Below are positions 50,273 through 60,837 of a stretch of 64,000 bases of DNA, one piece after another. Within the stretch, counting starts at the first letter, position 1. Every line of letters starts with the position of its first letter. A program made the position numbers and the translations under genes. The stretch is from Miltoncostaea oceani (GTDB lineage Bacteria; Actinomycetota; Thermoleophilia; Miltoncostaeales; Miltoncostaeaceae), in the NCBI RefSeq assembly GCF_018141545.1, contig NZ_CP064356.1, positions 434,001-498,000 of the forward strand, written 5' to 3'. A model generated the notes under the pieces. The model made no database searches. It saw only the letters and a program-made list of their open reading frames with translations, and was not told where the DNA came from.

Positions 50273-51783
50273 TCCCCGTCCTCCTTCTCCACCCAGTCGA
50301 ACGACTTCGTGACCGCCTTCTTCCAGTGGCGGTACTCGACCTCGCGCTGCGACTGGTCCATCGCGGGCGTCCAGCGCTTGTCCTCCTGCCAGTTCTCCCG
50401 CAGGTCCTCCTGCTCGGCCCAGAAGCCGACGGCGAGGCCGGCGGCGTAGGCCGCGCCGAGCGCGGTGGTCTCGGCGACCGCGGGGCGGATCACGTCGACG
50501 TTGAGCAGGTCGGCCTGGAACTGCATGAGCAGGTCGTTCTGCACCATGCCGCCGTCCACCTTGAGCGCCGTGAGCTCGACGCCGGAGTCGGCGGCCATCG
50601 CCTCGACGACCTCGCGGCTCTGGTACGCCGTCGCCTCGAGCGTCGCCCGGGCGATGTGCCCGACGGTGACGAAGCGGGTGAGGCCGGCGATGACGCCGCG
50701 GGCGTCGCTGCGCCAGTACGGGGCGAAGAGGCCGGAGAACGCCGGCACGAAGTAGACGCCGCCGTTGTTCTCGACGGACTTCGCGAGCTCCTCGACCTCG
50801 GGCGCCGCCTTGATCACCTTGAGGTTGTCCCGGAGCCACTGCACCAGGGCGCCGGTGATCGCGATCGACCCCTCCAGCGCGTAGACGCAGGGGCCGTCCC
50901 CGATGCGGTACGCGGCGGTGGTGATGAGGCCGTGGGTGCTCTGGACGGCCTCGGTGCCCGTGTTCAGGAGCAGGAAGTTGCCGGTGCCGTAGGTGTTCTT
51001 CGCCTCGCCGACGGCGAAGCAGGTCTGGCCGAAGAGGGCTGCCTGCTGGTCGCCGAGGTCGCCGGCGACCCTGACGCCCTTCACCGAGTCGATGGCGGCC
51101 TCGCCGTAGACCTCGCTCGACGAGCGGATCTCGGGGAGCATCGCCCGGGGGACGCCGACGATCTCGAGCAGCTCGTCATCCCAGGCGAGCGACTCGAGGT
51201 CCATCAGCAGGGTCCGGCTGGCGTTGCTCACATCGGTGATGTGCAGGCCCCCGTCGACGCCGCCGGTCAGGTTCCAGATGACCCACGTGTCCATGTTGCC
51301 GAACAGGAGGTCGCCCGCGTCCGCCTTCTGCTGGGCGCCCTCGACGTTGTCGAGGATCCACCGGACCTTCGGCCCGGAGAAGTACGTCGCGATCGGCAGC
51401 CCCGTCTTCGGGCGGAGCCGGTCCTGGCCGCCGTCGGCCATGAGCTTGTCGCAGATCTTGTCGGTGCGGGTGTCCTGCCACACGATCGCGTTGTAGACGG
51501 CCTTGCCGGTCGTCCTGTCCCACACCACCGCCGTCTCGCGCTGGTTGGTGATGCCGATCGCCGCGAGGTCGTCCTTCGTCAGGCCGGCCGACTCGAGCGC
51601 CTCCCCGATGACCTCCTCGGTGCGCGCCCAGACCTCGGCGGGGTCGTGCTCGACCCATCCCGGCTTGGGATAGATCTGCTCGTGCTCCTTCTGGGCGATC
51701 GACTTCACCCGCCCACCGTGGTCGAAGATCATGAAGCGGGAACTGGTCGTCCCCTGGTCGATCGCGCCTACGTAATCAGCCAC
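50269..51783 (-). CDS. glpK: glycerol kinase
   Basis: A 504-residue FGGY kinase giving sn-glycerol 3-phosphate. [16 protein letters not shown] (phosphate 1), [70 protein letters not shown] and [28 protein letters not shown]. The His phosphorylated by PTS in firmicutes (in the HHxE loop) is not evident. GTG start two bases after dhaL's stop codon. Confidence 0.97.
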   Translation of the reverse strand: MADYVGAIDQGTTSSRFMIFDHGGRVKSIAQKEHEQIYPKPGWVEHDPAEVWARTEEVIGEALESAGLTKDDLAAIGITNQRETAVVWDRTTGKAVYNAIVWQDTRTDKICDKLMADGGQDRLRPKTGLPIATYFSGPKVRWILDNVEGAQQKADAGDLLFGNMDTWVIWNLTGGVDGGLHITDVSNASRTLLMDLESLAWDDELLEIVGVPRAMLPEIRSSSEVYGEAAIDSVKGVRVAGDLGDQQAALFGQTCFAVGEAKNTYGTGNFLLLNTGTEAVQSTHGLITTAAYRIGDGPCVYALEGSIAITGALVQWLRDNLKVIKAAPEVEELAKSVENNGGVYFVPAFSGLFAPYWRSDARGVIAGLTRFVTVGHIARATLEATAYQSREVVEAMAADSGVELTALKVDGGMVQNDLLMQFQADLLNVDVIRPAVAETTALGAAYAAGLAVGFWAEQEDLRENWQEDKRWTPAMDQSQREVEYRHWKKAVTKSFDWVEKEDGE

Positions 51784-51785
51784 GT

Positions 51786-52441
51786 CTACTCCGATCCGTC
51801 GATCTCTGCGGCCCACGTCCGCGCGGCGCACCGCACGAGAAGGGCACTCGATGTGGCACCCGGGTCCTGGTGCCCCGCACTGCGCTCGCCCAGGTAGCTG
51901 GCGCGGCCCTTGCGCGCGACGAGCGGGATGGTGGCCCGGGTGCCCTCCTCGGCCCCGTCCGCTCCGCGGGCGAGCACCTCGGGGAACGACGCGCCGTCGG
52001 CCAGCGCCGCGCGCATCGCGGCGGCGGCGGGCATCAGGGCGTCCACCATGGTCTTGTCCTCGGGCTCGGCCTTCCCCCGCGACCGCACGCCGGCGACGCC
52101 GGCCTCGAAGCACGCGACCCAGCCCTCCGGGGAGAGCGGGGACGTGCCCGCGGCCGATCCGAACTGCAGGAAGAAGGTGCCGTAGAGCGGGCCGGCGGCG
52201 CCGCCCACCTTGGAGATCAGCGCCATGCCGACCGCGCGCATCAGCCCCGGGACGTCGCCGGGCTCCTCGGCGTCGAGCTTGTCGAGCACGGCGCGCATGC
52301 CGCGGTCCATGTTGATGCCGTGGTCGGCGTCGCCGATGGCCGCGTCGAGCCGCGTGAGCTCGTCCTTGGCCTCGGCGACCGCCCCGGCGAAGTCGCGCAG
52401 CCACGCCGCGACCTCGCCGGCCGGTATCCGCCGGTCGCCGC

Positions 52442-52445
<4 letters not shown>
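51786..52445 (-). CDS. dhaL: dihydroxyacetone kinase ADP-binding subunit DhaL
   Basis: A 219-residue DhaL. Acidic Mg/ADP triad in [17 protein letters not shown], then [28 protein letters not shown] and the C-terminal [25 protein letters not shown]. In PTS-linked kinases ADP stays bound and is rephosphorylated by DhaM. Coupled to dhaK by ATGA. Confidence 0.95.
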
Positions 52446-53442
<997 letters not shown>

Positions 53443-53443
<1 letters not shown>

Positions 53444-54351
53444 CAGAGCTCGTCCTCCGCGACCTCGCCGCGCTGGACCAGGTCGGGGTCCGCGGGCTTG
53501 TGCCGGGCCTTCAGGACGTCGTTGATGAGGAAGTCGTAGATGAAGGCGCCGATGACGGCACCGATGATGGGCGCGACGATCGGGACCCACCAGTACGCGT
53601 CGAGGTTGCCCTGGACGCCGGGCAGGGCGCTGTCGCCCCAGCCGGCCATCCACGCGAAGAGCCGCGGACCGAAGTCGCGGGCCGGGTTGATGGCGTAGCC
53701 GGAGTTCGCGCCGAACGACATGCCGATCGCCATGACGCCGAACCCGATGACGATGGCTCCCAGGTTGCCCTTGGGCGGGATGTTCATCGTGTCGATGACG
53801 GCGAACACGATGATGATCAGCAGGGCGGTGCCGGTGATCTCGGAGACGATCGGACCCCAGTAGTCGGTGAAGTACTGGGCGGGTCCGGTGACGAAGATGC
53901 CGACGGTGCTGGCGTCCTTGTTGCCGACGCCCGCGGCGTTCTCGGCGGCGTCGATCGCGTCCTTGTAGTTCAGGAAGACGATCGCGGCGCCGACGAAGGC
54001 GCCGACGACCTGCGCGGCGATGTAGCCGGGGACCTTGCTCCACGCGAAGCCGCGGCGCAGCGCGAGCGCGATGGTCACGGCCGGGTTGATGTGCGCGCCG
54101 CTGATGCCGCCGGCCACGTAGACGCCCATGATGACGGCCATGCCCCACCCGAAGGTGATGAGCAGCCAGTCGCCGTTGCTGATGGTGCCATCACCGCGGC
54201 CGGACTGGGGGAGGCCCGCGACGGCCATCGCGACCACCCCGGTGCCGAAGGCGATAAGGACGAGGGTGCCGAGGAACTCCGAGAGGAGTTCACCCGCCTG
54301 GGTGTTGCGCCAGTCACCACGCCGGGTGCCGGCATAGGTCGCTTCTGCCAC
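53443..54351 (-). CDS. glpF: glycerol facilitator aquaporin
   Basis: A 302-residue MIP channel with six membrane segments and two half-helices. NPA boxes are at 89-91 (GAHINPAVT) and in [14 protein letters not shown]; the Asp after NPAR marks the glycerol-conducting group. First gene of the glycerol operon. GTG start with GGAAGGGAGGG before it. The N- and C-terminal extensions (about 20 and 25 residues) are cytoplasmic. Confidence 0.95.
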
Positions 54352-54470
54352 GCTCCCTCCCTTCCGGGGGTTGTAACGATCGCCACGAGTATCCCCCCGC
54401 GACGTCGGCCGGGAAACCCCCTCCGGTGTCTCACCTGCAGTTTCCGGCCTTTCGACTTACGCCGTAAGCC
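54352..54470 (-). promoter_or_regulatory. glycerol operon control region with CTTACG-C-CGTAAG palindrome
   Basis: The 119-base gap before glpF is the only promoter-sized space upstream of the eight-gene operon. It contains a 13-base inverted repeat at 54456-54468 (six-base arms, one-base centre) and more A/T than its surroundings near 54370 and 54440. No exact TAnnnT at leaderless spacing is seen. A glycerol-sensing regulator site is possible; the regulator gene is not in the window. Confidence 0.4.
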
Positions 54471-55091
54471 TCAGGCGGGTGAGCCGGGCTCGGCGTCGGC
54501 GGCGGGGCGGCGGGAGAACGCGATGCGGTTCTCGGTGCCGGCGAGCAGGCGCCGCATGTTGGAGCGGTGCAGCACCAGGACGCCCGCGCACCCGATCGCG
54601 ACGAAGACGACACGCGACGTGGGGTAGCCCATCGCCCAGACGACGGGGGTCGCGGCGGCGGCGGCGACGATGCTCGCGAGCGACGAGTACCGGGTCGTCA
54701 CGAGGACCACGGCCCACAGGGCGAGCAGCAGCACGGCGGCGAGCGGCATCAGGCCGATCACGGCGCCCCCGCCGACGGCGACGCCCTTGCCCCCCTTGAA
54801 GCGCAGCCAGACGGGGAAGACGTGCCCCGCCATCGCGGCGCCGGCGGCGACGGCGGGCCACGGGTCGTCGGTGATGAGGCGCGCGAGCAGCACGGCGACG
54901 ACGCCCTTGCCGATGTCGAGCGCCATGACCGAGATGCCCATACCCTTGCCCAGGGCGCGGAACACGTTCGCGGCGCCGAGGTTGCCGCTCCCCACGGTGC
55001 GCAGGTCGATGCCCTTGGCGCGCCCCGCGAGGTAGGCGAACGGGATCGACCCCAGCAGGTACGCGACGACGGTGGCGACGAGGGCGTTCAC
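54471..55091 (-). CDS. plsY: glycerol-3-phosphate acyltransferase PlsY
   Basis: A 206-residue five-pass membrane enzyme that acylates glycerol 3-phosphate from acyl phosphate, the first step of phospholipid synthesis. The three conserved loops are GSIPFAYLAGRAKGIDLRTVGSGNLGAANVFR, VFPVWLRFKGGKGVAVGGG and RYSSLASIVAAA. GTG start overlapping the pgsA stop (GTGA). Lies between pgsA and the glycerol operon. Confidence 0.95.
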   Translation of the reverse strand: MNALVATVVAYLLGSIPFAYLAGRAKGIDLRTVGSGNLGAANVFRALGKGMGISVMALDIGKGVVAVLLARLITDDPWPAVAAGAAMAGHVFPVWLRFKGGKGVAVGGGAVIGLMPLAAVLLLALWAVVLVTTRYSSLASIVAAAAATPVVWAMGYPTSRVVFVAIGCAGVLVLHRSNMRRLLAGTENRIAFSRRPAADAEPGSPA

Positions 55092-55678
55092 GGCTCGCGC
55101 AGCGCCTCGGGCGAGGTGGTCGGCTTGCTCGCGAAGATCCGCCAGCGGGCGACCAGGAAGTAGTGGGCCCCGCTCAGCACGGTCAGCACGAGCGCGAGGC
55201 CGAGCAGGGCGTCCTCGACGGCGCCGGCGACTCCGGGGGCGATGATGCAGGCGACGGCGACGTTCTGGCTGAGGGCCTTCGCCTTGCCGAAGCGCCCCGC
55301 CGAGATGATCACGTCCTCGGACGCGGCGATCATCCGCAGCCCCGTCACCGCGAACTCCCGGCCGATGATGATCATCGCCGCCCACGCCGGCACGTCGCCG
55401 GTCTCGACCAGGCAGACGAGCGCCGCCGACATGAGGAGCTTGTCGGCGAGGGTGTCGAGGAACGCGCCGGCCACGGTGACGAGGCCGCGCGACCGCGCGA
55501 GCCAGCCGTCGACGGAGTCGGTGACGCAGGCCGCGACGAAGACGCCGAAGGCCCACCAGCGTCCGCCCGGGATGTCATCGACGAGGATGAGGACCATCAA
55601 CGGCGGGATCGCCACGATCCGCGCCGCGGTGAACCAGAGCGGCGCGTTCAGTGGGCCGGATCGCACGCCGCGCAGCAT
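55088..55678 (-). CDS. pgsA: CDP-diacylglycerol--glycerol-3-phosphate 3-phosphatidyltransferase
   Basis: A 196-residue membrane enzyme with the CDP-alcohol phosphatidyltransferase signature DSVDGWLARSRGLVTVAGAFLDTLADK (the DxxDGxxAR-x8-GxxxDxxxD pattern). It uses glycerol 3-phosphate to make phosphatidylglycerol phosphate. About five membrane segments. The pair with plsY, both users of glycerol 3-phosphate, stands upstream of the genes that make and burn this compound. Confidence 0.93.
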   Translation of the reverse strand: MLRGVRSGPLNAPLWFTAARIVAIPPLMVLILVDDIPGGRWWAFGVFVAACVTDSVDGWLARSRGLVTVAGAFLDTLADKLLMSAALVCLVETGDVPAWAAMIIIGREFAVTGLRMIAASEDVIISAGRFGKAKALSQNVAVACIIAPGVAGAVEDALLGLALVLTVLSGAHYFLVARWRIFASKPTTSPEALREP

Positions 55679-55712
55679 ATCCGCCGCCCCCGGCCGGGCC
55701 GCGGCGGCCGCG

Positions 55713-56762
55713 TCAGGCGTGCGCGGCCGCCTGCAGGCTCTCGCCGGCGGTGACGGGGTACCAGCAGGCGGCCTCGTGACCGGGGGTGAGGGTCGCGAGC
55801 GGCGGCACCTCGGTACGGCACTTCTCGGGCACCTCCTCGCCGGCCCCGGCGACGAGCCGCGCCTTCGGGCACCGCGGGTGGAACGGGCACCCCGGCGGGG
55901 GGTCGGCGGGCGACGGGACGTCGCCCGTCAGAACGATCCGGTCCCGCGTGGTGCCCTGGTGCCCCTTCGGGACCGCCGACAGCAGGGCGGCGGTGTACGG
56001 GTGGCGGGGGTCCTCGTAGAGCTCGTCGGCGCCCGCGACCTCGACGATGCGGCCGAGGTACATCACGGCGATCCGGTCGGACACGTGCCGCACCACGCCG
56101 AGGTCGTGGGAGATGAACAGGTACGTCAGGTCCCGTTCGTCCTGCAGGTCCTTCAGCAGGTTCAGGATCTGCGCCTGGATCGAGACGTCGAGGGCCGAGA
56201 CCGGCTCGTCGGCGACGATCATCAGGGGGTTCAGCGCCAGGGCGCGCGCCACCCCGATGCGCTGGCGCTGCCCGCCGGAGAACTCGTGGGGGTACCGGTT
56301 GTAGTGCTCCGGGTTGAGCCCGACGCGCGCCATCAGCGCCTGGACGTCGGCCTTGGTGTCGCCCTCGACGCCGTGGATGCGGAACGGCTCGGAGATGATC
56401 GCGCCGACCGGGTGCCGCGGGTTCAGCGAGGCGTAGGGGTCCTGGAAGATCATCTGCATGTCGCGGCGCATGGTGCGGAGGTCGCTCCGCCCGAGGTGCG
56501 AGACCTCCTTGCCGTCGAACCGGATCTCGCCGGACGTCGGCTCGAGGAGGCGCGTCACCAGCCGCGCCGTCGTCGACTTGCCGCACCCCGACTCGCCGAC
56601 CAGCCCGAGCGTCTCGCCGCGGTTGATCGTGAAGCTCACGTCCTCCACGGCCTTCACCGCGCCGACGGCGCGCTGGAACAGGATCCCCCGGGTGATGGGG
56701 AAGTGCTTGGTGAGGTGGGCGACCTCGAGCAGCGGCCCGTCGGGGACGGGGGCGGTGCTCAT
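55713..56762 (-). CDS. oppF: oligopeptide ABC transporter ATP-binding protein OppF-like
   Basis: A 349-residue ATPase: Walker [10 protein letters not shown], signature [34 protein letters not shown], switch [13 protein letters not shown], and the OppF/DppF C-terminal extension with [16 protein letters not shown] and two later cysteines that hold an Fe-S or zinc site in Dpp proteins. Pairs with the next gene to power the importer. Start ATG in an ATGA overlap. Confidence 0.95.
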   Translation of the reverse strand: MSTAPVPDGPLLEVAHLTKHFPITRGILFQRAVGAVKAVEDVSFTINRGETLGLVGESGCGKSTTARLVTRLLEPTSGEIRFDGKEVSHLGRSDLRTMRRDMQMIFQDPYASLNPRHPVGAIISEPFRIHGVEGDTKADVQALMARVGLNPEHYNRYPHEFSGGQRQRIGVARALALNPLMIVADEPVSALDVSIQAQILNLLKDLQDERDLTYLFISHDLGVVRHVSDRIAVMYLGRIVEVAGADELYEDPRHPYTAALLSAVPKGHQGTTRDRIVLTGDVPSPADPPPGCPFHPRCPKARLVAGAGEEVPEKCRTEVPPLATLTPGHEAACWYPVTAGESLQAAAHA

Positions 56763-57778
56763 GCGGCGGCGTCCTCGAGGCGGGCCCGGCGCTCGGCCCA
56801 CAGCCGGACCTTGTCGGCGGCGGAGAGGTGGCAGGCGTCGCTGTGGGCGTCGTCGCCGACCATCGGCGGCCGCTCCGTGTCGCAGGGGCTGAAGCGGTGC
56901 GGGCAGCGGGGGTGGAACGGGCAGCCGGGCGGCACGTTGATGAGGGACGGCGGCGCGCCCTCGATCGGCAGCAGCCGCTCGACGCGCACGTCGGGGCGGG
57001 GGATCGACTCGAGCAGGCCCCACCCGTAGGGGTGGCGGGGACGCTCGAAGACCTCGTCGCGGTCACCGAGCTCCACGGGCCGGCCCGCGTACATGATCAT
57101 CACCCGCTGGGCGACGTCGGCGATGACGCCGAGGTTGTGGCTGATCAGGACGACGCCGATGCCGAGGCGGTCCTTCAGCTCCGCGATCAGCTCGAGGATC
57201 TGGGCCTGGACCGTCACGTCGAGGGCCGTGGTCGGCTCGTCGGCGATGAGCAGGTCGGGTTCGAGGACGAGGGCCATGGCGATCATCGCGCGCTGGCGCA
57301 TGCCGCCGGAGAACTCGTGGGGGTACTGGCGGGCCCGCTGCTCGGGGGCGGGGATGCCGACCCGGCGCAGGGCGTCGACCGCCATGGCGGCCGCGACCGA
57401 CTTCGAGACGTCGCGGTGGGCGAGCACCGACTCGGCGACCTGGTCGCCGACGCGGTGCATGGGGTGCAGCGACGTCATCGGGTCCTGGAAGACCATGCCG
57501 ACGCGCTCGCCGCGGAGGCGGCGGAGCTGGCGGTCGGGGAGCGTCAGCAGGTCGACGCCGTCGAAGAGGACCTGGCCGCTGACGCGCGCGCGCGTGCGGT
57601 TGATGAGGCCCATCACCGTCATGAACGTGACGCTCTTGCCCGACCCCGACTCCCCGACGACCCCGAGGGTCTCGCCGGAGCGCAGGGTGAAGCTCGCGCC
57701 GTCCACCGCCTTCACGAGGCCGTCCTCGGTGGGGAAGTGGACGACGAGGTCGCGCACCTCCAGCAGCGGCGTGCTCAT
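56759..57778 (-). CDS. oppD: oligopeptide ABC transporter ATP-binding protein OppD-like
   Basis: A 339-residue ATPase: [81 protein letters not shown] and [17 protein letters not shown] in the C-terminal extension. ATGA overlaps on both sides. Confidence 0.95.
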   Translation of the reverse strand: MSTPLLEVRDLVVHFPTEDGLVKAVDGASFTLRSGETLGVVGESGSGKSVTFMTVMGLINRTRARVSGQVLFDGVDLLTLPDRQLRRLRGERVGMVFQDPMTSLHPMHRVGDQVAESVLAHRDVSKSVAAAMAVDALRRVGIPAPEQRARQYPHEFSGGMRQRAMIAMALVLEPDLLIADEPTTALDVTVQAQILELIAELKDRLGIGVVLISHNLGVIADVAQRVMIMYAGRPVELGDRDEVFERPRHPYGWGLLESIPRPDVRVERLLPIEGAPPSLINVPPGCPFHPRCPHRFSPCDTERPPMVGDDAHSDACHLSAADKVRLWAERRARLEDAAA

Positions 57779-58740
57779 CGGTACCGCACGCGGGGGTCGA
57801 GGTACGCGTAGACGATGTCGCTCACCAGGCTGAGCAGCGCCACGGCGAACGAGGCGAGCACGACGACGGCGAGCACGCCGGGCAGGTCTCCGGAGTCGGT
57901 CGAGATGAGGATGTAGTTGCCCAGGCCCGGCATGTTGAAGACGGTCTCGGTGACCACCGTGTTGCCCACGAGGATCGCGAGGTCGATGCCGAGGAGGGTG
58001 ACGATGGGCGTCACGCCGGCCCGCAGGCCGTGGCGGGCCACGACCCGCCGTTCGCTGACGCCCTTGGCGCGCGCGGTGCGGATGAAGTCCTCGCCCATCG
58101 TGTCGATCATGTTGCCGCGCACCACGCGGGCGTAGATCGCCGCGAACAGGAGGGCGAGCACCGACCAGGGCAGGATCATGTGGAGGAACCAGTCGACGGG
58201 GTCCTCGGCGAAGGGCACGTAGCCCGTGCCGGGGAGGATGTCGAGCTTCTCCCAGAAGACGTAGAGCGAGATCAGCCCGAGCAGGAACACGGGCGTCGAC
58301 ACCCCGATGAGGGCGAAGCCCATCGAGATGCGGTCGGCGGCCGTGCGCCGCTTCAGGGCGCTGAGCACGCCGATCGGTATGCCGATCAGCAACCACAGGA
58401 TCGCTCCGCCGATGGCGATCTGCAGCGTCACCGCCGTCCGGGAGATGATCTCCTCCCGTACCGGCGACCGGGTGTTGTACGAGATCCCGAGCCCGGGCCA
58501 GCCGTACTCGTCGCCGAGCATCAGGCGCTTGATGTACAGGCCGTACTGGACGGGGACCGGCTTGTCGAGACCGAGCTGCTCCTCGACCTCGGCGATCAGC
58601 TCCGGGGTGGGGCTGCGTCCCGCGAAGGCGACGGCCGGGTCGGTCGACGGCAGCACGAAGAAGATCGTGAACGCGACCAGCGTGACCGCGAAGACCACGA
58701 GGACCACGTAGATGAGCCGGCGGATGATGTAGCGGGTCAT
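57775..58740 (-). CDS. oppB: ABC transporter permease OppB-like
   Basis: A 321-residue permease with six membrane segments. RYIIRRLIYVVLVVFAVTLVAFTIFFVLPS is the characteristic first pass, DKPVPVQYGLYIKRL the first periplasmic loop of the family, and the coupling helix is IRTARAKGVSERRVVARHGLRAGVTPIVT. Forms the channel together with the OppC-like permease. Preceded by a strong intergenic hairpin. Confidence 0.94.
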   Translation of the reverse strand: MTRYIIRRLIYVVLVVFAVTLVAFTIFFVLPSTDPAVAFAGRSPTPELIAEVEEQLGLDKPVPVQYGLYIKRLMLGDEYGWPGLGISYNTRSPVREEIISRTAVTLQIAIGGAILWLLIGIPIGVLSALKRRTAADRISMGFALIGVSTPVFLLGLISLYVFWEKLDILPGTGYVPFAEDPVDWFLHMILPWSVLALLFAAIYARVVRGNMIDTMGEDFIRTARAKGVSERRVVARHGLRAGVTPIVTLLGIDLAILVGNTVVTETVFNMPGLGNYILISTDSGDLPGVLAVVVLASFAVALLSLVSDIVYAYLDPRVRYR

Positions 58741-58762
58741 TGGTGTCCGGGGGCGGCGAGCC

Positions 58763-58788
58763 GGGACGGGGCGTCCGTGCCCCGTCCC
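58763..58788 (-). terminator. intra-operon stem-loop after oppA
   Basis: GGGACGGGGC pairs with GCCCCGTCCC around a six-base loop, in the 77-base gap between the substrate-binding protein gene and oppB. No T-run. Such hairpins often protect the abundant binding-protein mRNA or weaken expression of the genes after it. Confidence 0.6.
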
Positions 58789-58817
58789 GTCAGCCCGTCA
58801 GTGGTCCCGGCCTCCCC

Positions 58818-60740
58818 TCAGTTCTGGAGGGACGGGTCGACCGCGACGCGGGACAGCGCCATCTCGGTGCCGTTCTGGTCCATGTCGTAACGGGTCACCG
58901 CGGGGCCGATCAGGTCGATCGCCGTGGCGTCCATGAGCGGGACCCAGGGGACGATCTCCTCGGTGATCTTCTTGTCGAGGGTCTCCCAGCAGGTCGTGCG
59001 CTCCTCGCCGGTCAGCGGGGTGCAGGCGTCGATGTCCGCATCGACGCTCGGCACGCCACCCTCCGGGATGGTCACCCCGAGCTCCCCGGCCTGCTGCTCC
59101 GTCACGCCGACGAGGGAGAACGCGGTGTTGCCGCTCGGGATCAGGTTCCGCCCGTCGAACAGCACCATGAAGGTGCTCGGGTCGGCGTAGTCCTTGCCCC
59201 AGCCGTTGCCGGCGGAGAGCGGGATCTTCCGGGCCGTGGTGCTCGACGCGTCGTTGACGGCCGAACGCGACAGCTCGCGGGTCTCGATCTCGAGGCCGAT
59301 CTCGGCGGCGGACTGCGCGATGATCGGCGACATCGTCGACCACGGCGCGAAGTTGCGGTTGACGTTGACGATGCCCTTGCAGGCCGGCGCGTCGCAGATG
59401 CCGTCCTGGTCGGTGTCGTACTTCGACTGCGCCATCTCGGCCTTCGCGGCCTCCACGTCGCCGGCGAACGGCGGCTGCTGGAACGGCGCGTACGCGTCGG
59501 AGGTGAGCGACGGCATCATCGTGTCGGGGAGCACGTCGGTCGGCGTGCTGCCCTGGACCGGGCCGCCCCAGGCGCGCTGGATGCCCTCGAGGTCCATCAC
59601 GAGGTTCAGCGCCTTGCGGACGTGGACGTCGTCGAACGGCGGCGTCGTGAGGTTCATGTACATGAACCACAGGCGGTCGCCGGAGTTGACGCGCAGCTTC
59701 TCGCGGATGTCCGGGTCCTGGAGGTAGCGACGCAGGACGGCGTTCGGCGGCGTCTCGAACGACCCCTCGAGCTCACCGCGCTCGATCTTGGTGAAGATGT
59801 CGTCGAGGTTGGTGTTCACGGAGATCTCGAAGCGGTCCGGGTTGCTCTGCCGGATCTCCGTGTCGTCGGTGGCGGGGTCGTAGTTCGGGTTCCGGACCAT
59901 GTTCAGGCCCGTGTTCGGGTTGAAGCCGGAGATGGGCTTCTGGCTGGCGCAGCTCGTGATGTCCAGCTTGTCGGAGCCGTCGATCATGTACGGGCCGGTC
60001 GCGATCACGTAGCGGCCGTACTCCGCCGCCCGGGTGTGGCACTTCGCCACCTCCTCGGGGATCGGCGCGGTGGCCGGCATCGCGAGGCGGTAGAGGAAGT
60101 CACCCGTCGGGGCGGTGAGCGTGAAGCTGATCGTCTGCGGGTCGGGCGTGGCGATGCCGGAGATCGTGTCGGCGTCGCCGGCCGCGAACTCCTGCATGCC
60201 CTCGATGACGTTGTAGTAGAAGCCGTACTGGGCGGCGACGCTCGGCGTGCCGATGCGCTCGAAGGCGAACTTGATGTCCTCGGACGTGACCGCGCGGTTC
60301 ACCGGCGGCCCGAACTCCACGCCCTCCTTGAGGGTGAACGTGTAGGTGAGGCCGTCCTCGGACGGCTCGGGGATCTCGGTCGCCAGGTCGGCGACGAGCT
60401 CGTTGCCGGCGGGGCCGGCGGTGAACGGGTAGCTCACCAGGGTCCGCAGCAGCAGCGAGTTGTAGATCGTCCAGGCGCTGCCGAAGTACTCGCCGCTGGG
60501 GTCGAAGCCGTCGCTCTGGGCGAAGTCGGTGTTGGCGATCCGGTAGGTGCCGCCGGGGGCGGGCTCGCCGAAGTCCACCGGCCCACCGAGCTGCTCGATG
60601 ACGGCGGTGATGTCGTCGGAGCCCCCGCCACCGGTCGTGTCCGCGGCGTCGTCGTCGTCCCCGCCACAGGCGGCGAGTCCGAACGCGGCGACGCAGGCGA
60701 GGGTGGCGACCCCCGCGCGTACGAGCCATCGTCGTGTCAT
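58818..60740 (-). CDS. oppA: ABC transporter substrate-binding lipoprotein, family 5
   Basis: A 640-residue SBP_bac_5 protein, longer than E. coli OppA (about 543). Lipobox LAAC gives lipidated Cys25, followed by an Asp/Gly spacer. Landmarks are YRIANTDFAQSDGFDPSGEYFGSAWTIYNSLLLRTLVSY, TYTFTLKEGVEFGPPVNRAVTSEDIKFAFERI, GTGPYM-like ATGPYMIDG and HVRKALNLVMD. It captures peptides or related solutes outside the membrane. An insertion with Cys pairs (DQDGICDAPACKGIVNV) looks like a Ca-binding or disulfide loop. GGAGG precedes the ATG. Confidence 0.93.
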   Translation of the reverse strand: MTRRWLVRAGVATLACVAAFGLAACGGDDDDAADTTGGGGSDDITAVIEQLGGPVDFGEPAPGGTYRIANTDFAQSDGFDPSGEYFGSAWTIYNSLLLRTLVSYPFTAGPAGNELVADLATEIPEPSEDGLTYTFTLKEGVEFGPPVNRAVTSEDIKFAFERIGTPSVAAQYGFYYNVIEGMQEFAAGDADTISGIATPDPQTISFTLTAPTGDFLYRLAMPATAPIPEEVAKCHTRAAEYGRYVIATGPYMIDGSDKLDITSCASQKPISGFNPNTGLNMVRNPNYDPATDDTEIRQSNPDRFEISVNTNLDDIFTKIERGELEGSFETPPNAVLRRYLQDPDIREKLRVNSGDRLWFMYMNLTTPPFDDVHVRKALNLVMDLEGIQRAWGGPVQGSTPTDVLPDTMMPSLTSDAYAPFQQPPFAGDVEAAKAEMAQSKYDTDQDGICDAPACKGIVNVNRNFAPWSTMSPIIAQSAAEIGLEIETRELSRSAVNDASSTTARKIPLSAGNGWGKDYADPSTFMVLFDGRNLIPSGNTAFSLVGVTEQQAGELGVTIPEGGVPSVDADIDACTPLTGEERTTCWETLDKKITEEIVPWVPLMDATAIDLIGPAVTRYDMDQNGTEMALSRVAVDPSLQN

Positions 60741-60837
60741 GCGGTTCCTCCGCAGTCGTGCGTTGTCGGGAGCCCCAGGCGCCGCCGGCCGGGCACGTGT
60801 GCCGCCGTGGTGGGGGGCGTGGAGGGACGGCGCCGGC

